The translations under genes were made by a program, and so were the position numbers. Positions 15,122-22,183 of a DNA stretch of 22,183 bases are shown here, piece after piece (position 1 is the stretch's first letter; every line of letters starts with the position of its first letter). Source of the stretch: Hyphomicrobiales bacterium (GTDB lineage: Bacteria; Pseudomonadota; Alphaproteobacteria; Rhizobiales; Xanthobacteraceae); assembly GCA_023266695.1 (NCBI GenBank), contig JAHFPO010000020.1:1-22183 (forward strand), in the 5' to 3' direction. The notes under the pieces were generated by a model. That model was not told the origin of the DNA. It searched no databases and worked only from the letters and a program-made list of their open reading frames with translations.

Positions 15122-15461
15122 CCTTCCGGGTCTTCGCCACCGCCAGCGCGCGCCGGTCGCGCAGCACGAAATAGAGATTGCGCAAATAGACGAACACTCC
15201 GAAGGCCTGGCCGGCAATGAACACCGGATCGCGGCGGTAGAGCGCGTAAGCGAGCAGCAGCAGCCCGCCGGCGATCGAGAAGAACCAGAACGCGACCGGG
15301 ATAACGCTGTGCCCTCGCCGTTCGCTTTCGATCCATTGCACCAGGAAGCGTCCGGTGAACATGAGCTGGGCGACGAAGCCGAGGATCACCCACCAATCGA
15401 AATTGGCGATGAAGACATCGTGCAGGTAGTCGCCGACGACGCGCTGCAAATCAATGAGCAT
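15099..15461 (-). CDS. LAB_N domain membrane protein (lipid-A-disaccharide synthase N-terminal-like)
   Basis: 120 residues with three TM helices (about 23-40, 55-74 and 79-99) and a basic C-terminal tail (KTRKVKRRRAA). The signature GFVAQLMFTGRFLVQWIESER marks the stand-alone LAB_N family, related to the N-terminal membrane part of some LpxB proteins. Stand-alone members often sit beside polyprenyl-phosphate sugar transferases, where a carrier-lipid transport or accessory role is suspected. The start overlaps the GT2 stop by 11 bp, so translation is coupled. The 3' end overlaps the convergent metC end. Confidence 0.88.
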   Translation of the reverse strand: MLIDLQRVVGDYLHDVFIANFDWWVILGFVAQLMFTGRFLVQWIESERRGHSVIPVAFWFFSIAGGLLLLAYALYRRDPVFIAGQAFGVFVYLRNLYFVLRDRRALAVAKTRKVKRRRAA

Positions 15462-16212
15462 CTTCCCGAACCTCCATGACTTCCGGAACGCGACGGCGCC
15501 GCCGGATCAACCAGAACACGCCGGCGAGATCGAGAATTCCGATCCACAGCCGGTTCCACATCCCATAGTGGCTGCGGCCATGCTTGCGCGGCCGATCGAC
15601 CACGTCGATATAGCGAAGCTCATAGCCCTCGCGCCGTACCAGCGCGGGCGTGAAGCGATGCAGCGCATCGAAATAGGGCAACGCCAGGAATACATCGCGG
15701 CGAAACGCCTTCAAGCCGCAGCCGGTGTCGCGCGTCCCGTCGCGCAGCACGATCTCGCGCACCGTGTTCGCCACCCATGACTGGAAACGCTTGAAGCCGC
15801 CCTTGCGGCGGACACGCTGGCCGGCGACGAGGCCGACCTCGGGGCCGGCGGCATGGAGCGCATCGATGAGCTGCGGAATAAAGGCCGGGTCGTTCTGGCC
15901 GTCGCCGTCGAGGGTGACGACGATGGGGCTGCGGGCCGCCTTGACGCCGGTGTGGATCGCCGCCGATTGCCCGCAGCTTCGCGCATGCTTGATCTGGCGC
16001 AGCCATGGGCGCGTACGCGCGAGCCGGGTGAGCGTCGTCTCGGTGGCGTCGGCCGAGCCGTCGTTGACGAACACCGCCTCGAACGGATCGCGGCCCTTGA
16101 GCGCGGCCGCGATTTCCTCGACCAGAACCGGAATGTTCTCGGCTTCGTCGTGGACGGGCACGACCACCGAGACGACCGGCGGATCGCCCCGCATCGGCAT
16201 GGCTTCGGACAA
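15451..16212 (-). CDS. Family 2 glycosyltransferase, polyprenyl-phosphate sugar synthase-like
   Basis: 253 residues. A GT-A fold with VVPVHDEAENI (17-27), a nucleotide-sugar site around VNDGSAD, NxGQ-type CGQSAAIHTG, and the metal-binding LDGDGQND (101-108). It resembles dolichyl-phosphate mannose synthase, ArnC and RgtE, which load a sugar onto a polyprenyl phosphate at the cytoplasmic membrane face. Unlike many relatives it lacks two C-terminal TM helices, ending with one hydrophobic stretch and RRRRRVPE. A TTG at 16212 has GAGAGGAT at good spacing and is preferred; the ATG at 16200 is the alternative. It lies between the GT39 gene and LAB_N. The sugar cannot be told. Confidence 0.88.
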   Translation of the reverse strand: MSEAMPMRGDPPVVSVVVPVHDEAENIPVLVEEIAAALKGRDPFEAVFVNDGSADATETTLTRLARTRPWLRQIKHARSCGQSAAIHTGVKAARSPIVVTLDGDGQNDPAFIPQLIDALHAAGPEVGLVAGQRVRRKGGFKRFQSWVANTVREIVLRDGTRDTGCGLKAFRRDVFLALPYFDALHRFTPALVRREGYELRYIDVVDRPRKHGRSHYGMWNRLWIGILDLAGVFWLIRRRRRVPEVMEVREDAH

Positions 16213-16333
16213 GATATCCTCTCAGATCGACAGGCCGCCGGTGATCCCCGCGTCTCAGCCTGGCGGCGGCGTCTTAGCGCGCCCGCGACCGCGGCGGCAA
16301 GCGCGGGCGAGCGAAAGTGGAGGCAAACCTCGC

Positions 16334-18064
16334 TCAGCCGCCCTCCTTCGCCACCAGAACCAGGAAATTCACCCATCGCCAGTTGCTGTAGTCGAAGCCC
16401 CGGACCTCGTCGATCCGGGCGGCGGTGAGGCCGATGGCGGCGGCGCGGTCGGCGAAGGCGCGCTCGTCGCGGCCCTCGACGAAGGCCACGCGGCAGCCGC
16501 CGAGGCGCAGGAATTCTGCCGCCTCCGCCCCGCCCACGAGCTTCGTCGCCGTGCCGCCGAGGAAGACCATGTTCGGCTCGTGGTAGCCGGCGGAGGCGAT
16601 GAGCGGCGTCCGGCACGGCGCCGCGCGCGCCGCCGCGACCAGGCGGGGAGCGATCGCGATGCCCTTCACCCTCGGAAGCAGGGTATAGACGGCGATCGCG
16701 TTGGCCACGGCCGCGATCAGAACGAGGATGAGGCCGCGCTCGGCGCTCTGCATCAACAGACGCCACCAGGCGAGCGCGCCGAGCACGATCCCGATCGCGG
16801 CGAACGGCCAGAACGACTTGCTGAAGCGTCCCTCGAAGAAGACGACGAGCAGGATCGCGGCAAGCGGCAACAGAATGGCGATGACGGGCCAGAGGAAAGC
16901 CGTGGCTCGGGTCCAGCCATCGAGCGGCGCCCTGCGCGCGAGCGCGAGCGCGATCAGGATCGCGAACCCCGGAAAAAACGGCAGCACGTAGTGCGGGAGC
17001 TTCGTTACCACCAGCTCGAAGATGATCCAGCCCGGCACGATCCAGGCGATCAGAAAGCGGACCGCGGGCTCGCGCCGGTTCGCCCAGGCGAACGGAGTGG
17101 CGAGCACGGCGAGCGGCGCCGCCGGCCAGAACAGGATCCAGAACAGCAGCCAATAGTAACCGGGCGGCGCGCCGTGCCCTTCGGCGCCCTCCAGGAGCCG
17201 GCCGAGGAAATCGCGGCCGACCGATTGTCCATAGAAGGCGCCTTGCGACCTCCCTAGAATGGCGAGGAACCACGGCAGCACCAGCAGCAGCATCCATAGG
17301 AGGCCGATCGCGGGCTTCAGGCGCAGGAGCCAGCGCGCCGAGCGGTCGGCGATCGCGAGCGAGAGCGCCGTCAGCCCGACGATCAGGGGGATGACCGGTC
17401 CCTTGAGCAGGATCGAACCGGCGAGCGCGCTCCAGAAGATGGCGGCGAGTCCCCACTCCTGTGCCGGCGATCCCGGAGCGTCGCGTCCGAGATAGACGCG
17501 GGCGAGCGCACCCTGGGCCGCCACCGCGGTGAAGAGGAGCGAAGCGTCGATGGTAGCGAGTCTCGCCTCGACGCCGAGGAGGATCGATGTCGCCAAAGCG
17601 AGCGCGGCGAGCATGGCGTAGCGCCGCGCGACGAAAGCGAGCGCCGCCCAATAGGTGAGGAGCACCGCGCCGATCGCGGCGAGGAGCGACGGCACCCGGT
17701 AGAAGACGATGCGGGCGCGCGCGTTTTCGAAGCCGATGGTCTCGGCGGCGCGCACCGCCGCCGCCTGCAGCCAGTAGATTCCGATCGGCTTGCGGTAGCG
17801 GGACTGATCCTGCAGGCGGATATCGATATAATCGCCGGTCTCGATCATCTGTTTGGTCGGCTGGGCGAAACGGCTCTCGTCGCGGTTGGTCGGCGGCAGC
17901 GAGGCGAAGCCCGGCAGCATGGCTGCGAGCGCGACGACGATGAGCGCGAAGACGGCGCGCCGATGGCGGGCGGAGACCCAATCGAGGATCGCGTCCAACC
18001 GGCCGGAGAGGTCGATCGGCGAGCTCGGCGGCAGGGAAGATTGCGTTCGCGACATCGGCGGCAT
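16334..18064 (-). CDS. GT39-type membrane glycosyltransferase (ArnT/PMT-like)
   Basis: 576 residues with about 10-12 TM helices. After a short cytoplasmic N-terminus and TM1 (about 36-52) comes the periplasmic loop with R61-D62-E63-S-R-F-A, the catalytic acidic pair region of ArnT-like enzymes, then Y90-R-K-P, also conserved. Such enzymes move a sugar from a polyprenyl-phosphate donor to lipid A or another envelope acceptor on the periplasmic side. The GT2 product downstream could make the donor and LAB_N may assist. The ATG at 18064 or 18055 is plausible; neither has a clear Shine-Dalgarno. The gap to GT2 is 121 bp with nothing notable. Confidence 0.88.
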   Translation of the reverse strand: MPPMSRTQSSLPPSSPIDLSGRLDAILDWVSARHRRAVFALIVVALAAMLPGFASLPPTNRDESRFAQPTKQMIETGDYIDIRLQDQSRYRKPIGIYWLQAAAVRAAETIGFENARARIVFYRVPSLLAAIGAVLLTYWAALAFVARRYAMLAALALATSILLGVEARLATIDASLLFTAVAAQGALARVYLGRDAPGSPAQEWGLAAIFWSALAGSILLKGPVIPLIVGLTALSLAIADRSARWLLRLKPAIGLLWMLLLVLPWFLAILGRSQGAFYGQSVGRDFLGRLLEGAEGHGAPPGYYWLLFWILFWPAAPLAVLATPFAWANRREPAVRFLIAWIVPGWIIFELVVTKLPHYVLPFFPGFAILIALALARRAPLDGWTRATAFLWPVIAILLPLAAILLVVFFEGRFSKSFWPFAAIGIVLGALAWWRLLMQSAERGLILVLIAAVANAIAVYTLLPRVKGIAIAPRLVAAARAAPCRTPLIASAGYHEPNMVFLGGTATKLVGGAEAAEFLRLGGCRVAFVEGRDERAFADRAAAIGLTAARIDEVRGFDYSNWRWVNFLVLVAKEGG

Positions 18065-18309
18065 GACCGGTGGAGATCGAGCGGGACCGTAGCAGAAGGG
18101 GGCGGATAGCGGATGGGCAGAAGGGCTGGCGCCGGCCCACACCGGGAGCGAGGGGCGCCGATGCCTAGGATTGATTCTCGATTGATGTCAATAACTTGTA
18201 ACGATTTCCTATAGCAGAGTAAACGCCCGGTTCAGGCCGCCTTGAACTTTTTTGTATCTATCAGTGATCCGGCCAAGCCTTCGAATTCCGTGACGACGGC
18301 GTGGCCGGG

Positions 18310-19050
18310 TCAGGCGGCGTTCGACGCGATCGGTCTGACGGTGTCATGCAGCTTGATGCGGTCGTATTCCAACCAGATTTCGCCGAGCCAATGACGGACG
18401 TAGCCGCGCAGAACAAATGAATCGGATGCGGTCCGACGTTTCGCCTCCTTGTTCGCAATGAAAGATAAGAAAGGAACGGATGCGATCTCGACCTGCTCGT
18501 AAGCCATTTCGTTGAGCTTAGGGACGCTGATCTCGTCCGCGTGCTTGATCTTGGAAAGGCAGGAACTATAGCTGGACTGATCCCATTCGGAGAAATGCGT
18601 GTTGTTGACAAAATTCCTGACCAGACAATATCTGGCATCGGTGACGAAAGATGCAATGTCCGTGATTTCGTTCAGCGATGAGATCGATGGTCCGAGAACA
18701 TGAAAGAGGACGAGCCTGATTTCGGCGCGCTTGATCGCATCCATAAATCCTATGTTGCGAAGAAATTGCAGCGTCGATAGCAGCGAGCCGGCTCTGAGGT
18801 CGATGATCGTCGACTTGTTGGTCTCCCCGAGACCGTCGATGATCCGCATCTGATCCGCCACGGCGGTGATGTCGACCACCTCAGTTTCGTTGGGATGAAA
18901 CCGCTTGAGGGTGCCTTTCGGATACTCGGTGTCGAAGGCGCGGATCGGGAAGTTCCAGGAAGAAAAATAATCGATCAAGGTCCTGGAAACAGTCGTCTTC
19001 CCGACACCGCCTTTGTCGGCCCCAACCATGATCAACATGTTGTTGGCCAT
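18310..19050 (-). CDS. ParA/MinD-like P-loop ATPase
   Basis: 246 residues. The deviant Walker A K13-GGVGK18-TT near the N-terminus, with the signature lysine K13, places it in the ParA/MinD group, which dimerises on ATP and positions cellular cargo. A switch-type DLRAGS and a beta-strand RLVLFHVLGPS follow. The C-terminal half (KHADEISVPKLNEMAYEQVE…) is not one I recognise. It sits 48 bp downstream of a bactofilin gene on the same strand, so they likely form an operon. No parB is nearby, arguing against a chromosome-segregation locus. G+C is visibly lower than its neighbours. The ATG at 19050 is chosen because it directly precedes the Walker strand; no clear RBS is seen. The 245 bp after its stop hold a long-loop inverted repeat and no gene. 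Confidence 0.82.
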   Translation of the reverse strand: MANNMLIMVGADKGGVGKTTVSRTLIDYFSSWNFPIRAFDTEYPKGTLKRFHPNETEVVDITAVADQMRIIDGLGETNKSTIIDLRAGSLLSTLQFLRNIGFMDAIKRAEIRLVLFHVLGPSISSLNEITDIASFVTDARYCLVRNFVNNTHFSEWDQSSYSSCLSKIKHADEISVPKLNEMAYEQVEIASVPFLSFIANKEAKRRTASDSFVLRGYVRHWLGEIWLEYDRIKLHDTVRPIASNAA

Positions 19051-19098
19051 GCAGTACAGCACTTTTACTATGATCGTGGCTGCGCGATCGCGCGCCCG

Positions 19099-19677
19099 TC
19101 ACTTCGTCAGTTTGAGATCGGGCGGCGTGGGTAAGGGAGTGGTTCTCACCGGCTCGGATTCACGCCCCTGCGGGCCACGATTGAACGGCACCTTCACCCC
19201 CGCCTTGGCACCCCCTGCTTCGGCTTGTTGGCCAATCACCTGCCGCACTTTGTCCACGCTTACGCTTTGATCGGGCTTGGCCGGCCGTTTCTCCGACCTG
19301 AAATCAGTCGAAGAGAAGGTTCCCGCGATCACGGCGCCGCGTTCGATCTGAACCTCGCCGTAAGTCACGCTCCCTTCGATGCGTCCGGTTGAACGCACGG
19401 TCAGAAGCTGCTTCACCTCGATCTTCTCCGTGATGGTTCCGTGAATGTCGGCATCGGTCGAGACGATATTGCCCTTGACCGAGCCTTCCGGTCCGACGTG
19501 AATAGCGCGGGCGGTGACGTCACCTTCAACGCCCCCGTCGACTACGATCACATCAGGTACGGAGATTTCTCCCTTCAAGGAGACTCCCTCTCCGATGTAA
19601 GCGACGTTCTTCTCATTCGGTCTGAATGTGTCTGAATCACTCGTTTTGAAGGTGTCCGGTTTATCGCCGTGCGCCAT
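19099..19677 (-). CDS. Bactofilin (polymer-forming cytoskeletal protein)
   Basis: 192 residues. The central right-handed beta-helix core (about 25-125), in repeats such as SLKGEISVPDVIVVDGGVEG and HVGPEGSVKGNIVS, is flanked by a polar N-terminus and a proline-rich C-terminal tail (about 125-192). Bactofilins polymerise without nucleotide into membrane-associated filaments that scaffold cell-wall enzymes, stalks or ParA systems. The ATG at 19677 has GAGGGAG at 8-nt spacing; the ATG at 19683 is too close to it. It is upstream of the ParA-like gene and downstream of tRNA-Arg, and a hairpin separates it from the tRNA. Confidence 0.92.
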   Translation of the reverse strand: MAHGDKPDTFKTSDSDTFRPNEKNVAYIGEGVSLKGEISVPDVIVVDGGVEGDVTARAIHVGPEGSVKGNIVSTDADIHGTITEKIEVKQLLTVRSTGRIEGSVTYGEVQIERGAVIAGTFSSTDFRSEKRPAKPDQSVSVDKVRQVIGQQAEAGGAKAGVKVPFNRGPQGRESEPVRTTPLPTPPDLKLTK

Positions 19678-19711
19678 TTTCATACTCCCTCACTGATACT
19701 GCTCCCCCGGT

Positions 19712-19733
19712 CGCCCGTCCCCTCGGACGGGCG
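19712..19733. terminator. Hairpin between tRNA-Arg and the bactofilin gene
   Basis: CGCCCGTCC and GGACGGGCG form a perfect 9-bp stem with a CCTC loop. It lies just downstream of tRNA-Arg on the minus strand, so it could end that transcript. A T-run (ATTTT) follows only on the plus-strand side. Confidence 0.5.
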
Positions 19734-19792
19734 CAGATTTTCGCTACTGTAAGGTGGTAATCATCAATCGGCAAGGTGGGGGCGGGCGGTGG

Positions 19793-19865
19793 TGACCCCG
19801 GGAGGAATCGAACCTCCGACCTTCAGCTTAGAAGGCTGCTGCTCTATCCGCTGAGCTACGGGGCC
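19793..19865 (-). tRNA. tRNA-Arg (anticodon TCT)
   Basis: The minus strand folds into a full cloverleaf. The acceptor stem is GGCCCCG/CGGGGTC and the D arm starts TAGCTCAGCGGATAGAGC. The anticodon loop CTTCTAA reads TCT, and the T arm is GGAGGTTCGATTCCTCC. The discriminator is A, and CCA is encoded at 19790-19792. The first anticodon-stem pair is a G-A mismatch. It decodes AGA/AGG. Confidence 0.95.
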
Positions 19866-19896
19866 ATCCGGCGGACGCGGGCGTTTCACGCGAGAC

Positions 19897-20202
19897 TCAA
19901 TGGGTCCACTGATCTCTGCGTTTGTAGCCGAAATTGTCGGCATAGGCGATCTGGCGGCGCGCCGGCTCCTTCGCCTCGGAGAGCTGATAGGGAATGCCGC
20001 GGCGCTCGCAATAGGCGACCGCTTCTTCCTTGCTGGCGAAGCTCAAGCGCAACTGGCTCTTCATATCGGAGGACGCGGTCCAGCCCATCAGCGGCTCGAT
20101 CGCGCGCGCCGCCTCGGGCTCGTATTCGAGCAGCCATTCCCGGGTGTTGGCCTCGCCTGCCTGCATGGCCGTCCGCGCCGGCTTGTAGATGCGTGCGACC
20201 AT
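19897..20202 (-). CDS. NADH:ubiquinone oxidoreductase accessory subunit, NDUFS4-like
   Basis: 101 residues. The start MVARIYKPARTAMQAG and the end QIAYADNFGYKRRDQWTH, with GWTASSDM in the middle, are the hallmarks of the ETC complex I subunit family (NDUFS4/18-kDa). It is a peripheral-arm accessory subunit shared by alphaproteobacterial and mitochondrial complex I. It is a single-domain protein of normal bacterial length. It lies alone between tRNA-Pro and tRNA-Arg, away from any nuo operon. The start ATG at 20202 coincides with the family start. Confidence 0.93.
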   Translation of the reverse strand: MVARIYKPARTAMQAGEANTREWLLEYEPEAARAIEPLMGWTASSDMKSQLRLSFASKEEAVAYCERRGIPYQLSEAKEPARRQIAYADNFGYKRRDQWTH

Positions 20203-20225
20203 GAGTTTTGACTCTCGCTTGCGTC

Positions 20226-20253
20226 TCGGCTCGCTTACGGCTCGCCGAGCCGA
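20226..20253 (-). terminator. Hairpin after tRNA-Pro
   Basis: TCGGCTCG and CGAGCCGA form an 8-bp stem with a 12-nt loop, just downstream of tRNA-Pro. There is no U-tract, so a terminator role is uncertain. Confidence 0.3.
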
Positions 20254-20270
20254 AGAGCGGAGGCGGATGG

Positions 20271-20344
20271 TCGGGGCAGCAGGATTCGAACCTGCGACCT
20301 GGAGTACCCAAAACTCCCGCGCTACCAGGCTGCGCTATGCCCCG
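20271..20344 (-). tRNA. tRNA-Pro (anticodon TGG)
   Basis: The minus strand gives a complete cloverleaf. The acceptor stem is CGGGGCA/TGCCCCG and the D arm is AGCGCAGCCTGGTAGCGC. The anticodon arm is GGAGT-TTTGGGT-ACTCC with anticodon TGG, and the T arm is GCAGGTTCGAATCCTGC. The discriminator is A, and CCA is encoded at 20268-20270. Confidence 0.95.
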
Positions 20345-20485
20345 CCAAGGCCGAACATCCCATATGAAAGAGGGCACCTTTCAAATTCGCTTACACGCTC
20401 GGCACTGCCCCGGCAAGCGGCCGTGGCCGGCGGAGATGATCGTTGCCGGGCCGCCCGGTTCGCACGGACCCGGCTCGAGATCGAA

Positions 20486-21310
20486 TTATCTCTTGCTTGG
20501 GACTTGCGTGCCGCCGCCGGTGGTTCCCGGAGCGGGCGGGAGCGGACTCCCGCCACCCGGTCCGGTCGTCGTCGTCCCCTGCTTCCTGAAATCAAATCTT
20601 TGGTACCAGCGATTGCGACGATCGGGCGGGAGGTCGGTGGTGGTCTGACGCGGCCCGAAGAAGGGCACGCGCGTCTGCGTCCGCGCCGGCGGCGGCGGGA
20701 GGCTGGCGAATTCGGTGACGGTTCCCGCCCAATTCAACGGACCCTGGGCGCGTCCATCGGCATGGATGGTCATCGCCGTGTTTCCCGCCCGCATCCAGTG
20801 AACCTGGCCGTTGGGTTTCCTCAGGAGGAGCATGCCCCGCTCCAGCTGAATGCTCATCTTGGTGCGCTCGACGAGGAGATTGAAAGCGGTGCCGCGCACG
20901 CCGATGGAGGCATACGGGGTCTCGATCGTGTAGCTCTTGGAGTCGAGCGAGCCGGTGACGAACCGAAACAGGCCGAGATTGGCCTGCAAGACCACCGTGC
21001 CGATGCGGCGATCGGGATTGTAGACGAAGCGGTCGAGCTTCACCTCCGATTTGGGCCCGACGCTCAGATCGGTTTGATCGAGAAAGCGGAGCTGCGCTTT
21101 CCCCATATCGCCGGTGCGCACGAGCTGGTCCTGGAAGACGTCGCTTCCCTGCGCGAGCGGCTGGGTGAGGCCGCCGATCACCGCTTCCACCTGGTTTTCG
21201 GCGGCAGCGGCGGTTCCGATTTTCGACTGGGCGAACGAGACATGCGACGGCAGCGCGAAGATGATCGCGAGCGTGAGGGCAAATCCGCAATGGAGGCCGG
21301 GCGGGCGCAT
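20486..21310 (-). CDS. Secreted FecR-domain protein
   Basis: 274 residues. The N-terminal signal peptide ends near SFAQ (about residue 28). A FecR-type beta domain follows at about 45-165, with LVRTGDMGKAQLRFLDQTDL, the core DLSVGPKSEVKLDRFVY and the conserved SYTIETPYASIGVRGTAF. The C-terminal third (about 195-274) is a low-complexity tail rich in Pro, Gly, Thr and Arg. Stand-alone secreted FecR proteins without an ECF sigma factor are common in this group and are likely envelope proteins. No sigma or TonB receptor gene is in view, so iron-citrate sensing is not implied. The gaps on either side (141 bp and 102 bp) show nothing. Confidence 0.85.
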   Translation of the reverse strand: MRPPGLHCGFALTLAIIFALPSHVSFAQSKIGTAAAAENQVEAVIGGLTQPLAQGSDVFQDQLVRTGDMGKAQLRFLDQTDLSVGPKSEVKLDRFVYNPDRRIGTVVLQANLGLFRFVTGSLDSKSYTIETPYASIGVRGTAFNLLVERTKMSIQLERGMLLLRKPNGQVHWMRAGNTAMTIHADGRAQGPLNWAGTVTEFASLPPPPARTQTRVPFFGPRQTTTDLPPDRRNRWYQRFDFRKQGTTTTGPGGGSPLPPAPGTTGGGTQVPSKR

Positions 21311-21412
21311 GTCGTCACCTCGTCACCGGATGAGGATCGGCTCCATCCTGCCGATTGGACCGGAGAAGCTCAAGATCATTCCGATCGGGATTGCGCAAGC
21401 GGCACGGCAAGC

Positions 21413-21886
21413 CTAGCGCCCCTTGAAAATCCGGTGTGCGACGCGGTCGCCGGGGACGATGCCGAGGCGCTTGGCAGTGCCGGCCACCACTTCGAGCACG
21501 GCCTTTACCGGCGCGCCCGAAAAAATTTGCGCCTCCGACAAGGGCTCGGTGTTCTCGGCGATGCGGGCGATGGTGCCGTCGGCGCGAATGAAGATCATGT
21601 CGAGGGAGACATGGGTGTTCTTCATCCACATGGTGATCGGGCCCTCGAGCGCGAAATCGAACAGCATGCCGCGGCCTTCGGGCAATTCGCGCCGGAACAT
21701 CAAGCCGCGCGCGCGCTCCTCATTGGTCGCCGCGATCTCGACCTCGAACACCTGAACGCCGTTGCGGGTGACGATTTCGAGCCGCTCGATGGTTGCCGCA
21801 TAGGCAACGGCGGCGACAACAAGCAGCACCAGAACGCCCGAAAAAAGCGTCCGGCGCGCGCGCACGAGCGTGATGAAACCGGTCAT
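21413..21886 (-). CDS. DUF192 family exported protein
   Basis: 157 residues. An N-terminal hydrophobic helix (about 13-30), probably a signal peptide or anchor, is followed by the DUF192 domain. The domain has RARGLMFRRELPEGRGMLF, the central MWMKNTHVSLDMIFI and the end VLEVVAGTAKRLGIVPGDRV. The molecular function of DUF192 is not known. It lies 26 bp after the cold-shock-domain gene on the same strand, so co-transcription is likely. Confidence 0.9.
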   Translation of the reverse strand: MTGFITLVRARRTLFSGVLVLLVVAAVAYAATIERLEIVTRNGVQVFEVEIAATNEERARGLMFRRELPEGRGMLFDFALEGPITMWMKNTHVSLDMIFIRADGTIARIAENTEPLSEAQIFSGAPVKAVLEVVAGTAKRLGIVPGDRVAHRIFKGR

Positions 21887-21911
21887 GCAGGGATTTTAGC
21901 GAAAGCCGTCC

Positions 21912-22183
21912 TCAGTGCGAGGACGGAATGTGTCCGCCGGTATCGGGCCGGATTTCGGCGGCCATCAGGCCCTTTGGCCCCTGCCCGTAGCGCACCAGCA
22001 CCACCTGGCCGGGGCGGAGCTCGGTGAGGCCGTAGCGCCGGAGCGTCTCCATATGGACGAAAATATCGGGGGTGCCCTCGCCACGGGTGAGGAAGCCGAA
22101 GCCGCGCAGCCGGTTGAACCATTTCACCCAGGCGCGCTCGAGGCCGCTCGTCGGCACGATCGCCACATGGGTGCGCGCCGGCG
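21912..22183 (-). CDS. Cold-shock domain protein, 5' end cut by the window edge
   Basis: The visible 90 C-terminal codons contain one cold-shock domain with RNP1-like VKWFNRLRGFGFL and RNP2-like PDIFVHMETL, ending with AEIRPDTGGHIPSSH. The frame stays open to the right edge through a GTG at 22166, which is not a convincing start. The upstream residues and the rhizobial pattern suggest a two-domain protein whose first domain lies outside. Such proteins bind RNA or single-stranded DNA. It precedes the DUF192 gene, possibly in one operon. Confidence 0.85.
   Translation of the reverse strand, partial: PARTHVAIVPTSGLERAWVKWFNRLRGFGFLTRGEGTPDIFVHMETLRRYGLTELRPGQVVLVRYGQGPKGLMAAEIRPDTGGHIPSSH

Noticed and set aside
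15711..18140. Very long minus-strand frame over the GT39 and GT2 genes
   Set aside because: Arg/Pro-rich out-of-frame reading crossing two real genes with family signatures in other frames.
18182..18194. FNR-like ATTGATGTCAAT upstream of the GT39 gene
   Set aside because: The half-sites are separated by 2 bp, not 4, so it does not fit an FNR box.
18266..18311. Inverted repeat GATCCGGCCA…TGGCCGGGTC after the ParA-like gene
   Set aside because: The 26-nt loop and an A-rich rather than U-rich downstream side make a terminator unlikely; left as an unexplained repeat.
20486..21310. FecR protein as part of a FecIR-type iron-signalling locus
   Set aside because: No ECF sigma factor or TonB receptor gene adjoins it, and it has a cleavable signal peptide rather than an anti-sigma N-terminus.
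20189..22027. 612-codon plus-strand frame spanning tRNA-Pro, the FecR gene and the DUF192 gene
   Set aside because: It crosses a tRNA gene and two well-supported minus-strand genes, and has no domain.
1..22183. CRISPR arrays, insertion sequences, integrases or phage genes
   Set aside because: No regularly spaced repeats and no transposase, integrase or phage structural gene could be recognised on either strand.

Overview
The window is high-G+C alphaproteobacterial chromosome, most likely Hyphomicrobiales (Xanthobacteraceae/Bradyrhizobiaceae-like). The clues are an NDUFS4-type complex I accessory subunit, an FnrN/FnrL-type regulator (C-x2-C-x7-C), an AapJQMP amino-acid importer divergent from a MetC-like lyase, an ETHE1-rhodanese fusion and a bactofilin. 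The order assignment is inference from gene content and style.

Left end (1-3258): a possible gene start runs off the left edge on the minus strand. It is followed by a persulfide dioxygenase-rhodanese fusion and a chemoreceptor with a periplasmic c-type haem motif.

Accessory block (3262-9386): three same-orientation copies of the 3' end of an amino-acid ABC ATPase gene mark out two units. Copy B (3262-3390) and copy C (4249-4296) are remnants; copy A is the real 3' end of the intact aapP-like gene (9384-9512). Between B and C lies a LuxR solo with the acyl-homoserine-lactone contact residues intact. Between C and A lies a compact nitrite-respiration module: an orphan ethylbenzene-dehydrogenase-gamma-like haem protein with a DUF2231 membrane protein, a cysteine-rich DUF6455-like protein translationally coupled to an AniA-type copper nitrite reductase (nirK), and an FNR-type regulator. 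Both plus-strand operons start with a perfect TTGAT-N4-ATCAA box at class II promoter geometry, so the module appears to carry its own oxygen-responsive switch. No integrase, transposase, NO reductase, or catalytic molybdenum subunit for the haem protein is visible. The pattern resembles insertion into the 3' end of a protein-coding gene.

Core-like right part: aapJQMP (minus strand, 13789 to 9384), a divergent MetC-like gene, and a three-gene envelope glycosylation cassette (GT39, GT2, LAB_N) on the minus strand. Then come a lower-G+C bactofilin plus ParA-like ATPase pair, tRNA-Arg(TCT), the NDUFS4-like gene, tRNA-Pro(TGG), a secreted FecR-domain protein, a DUF192 protein and the end of a cold-shock-domain gene cut by the right edge.

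The strongest candidates for something undescribed are (i) the modular units bounded by ABC-gene 3' ends, (ii) the FNR-controlled EB_dh/DUF2231 haem-protein pair beside nirK, and (iii) the bactofilin-ParA-like pair.
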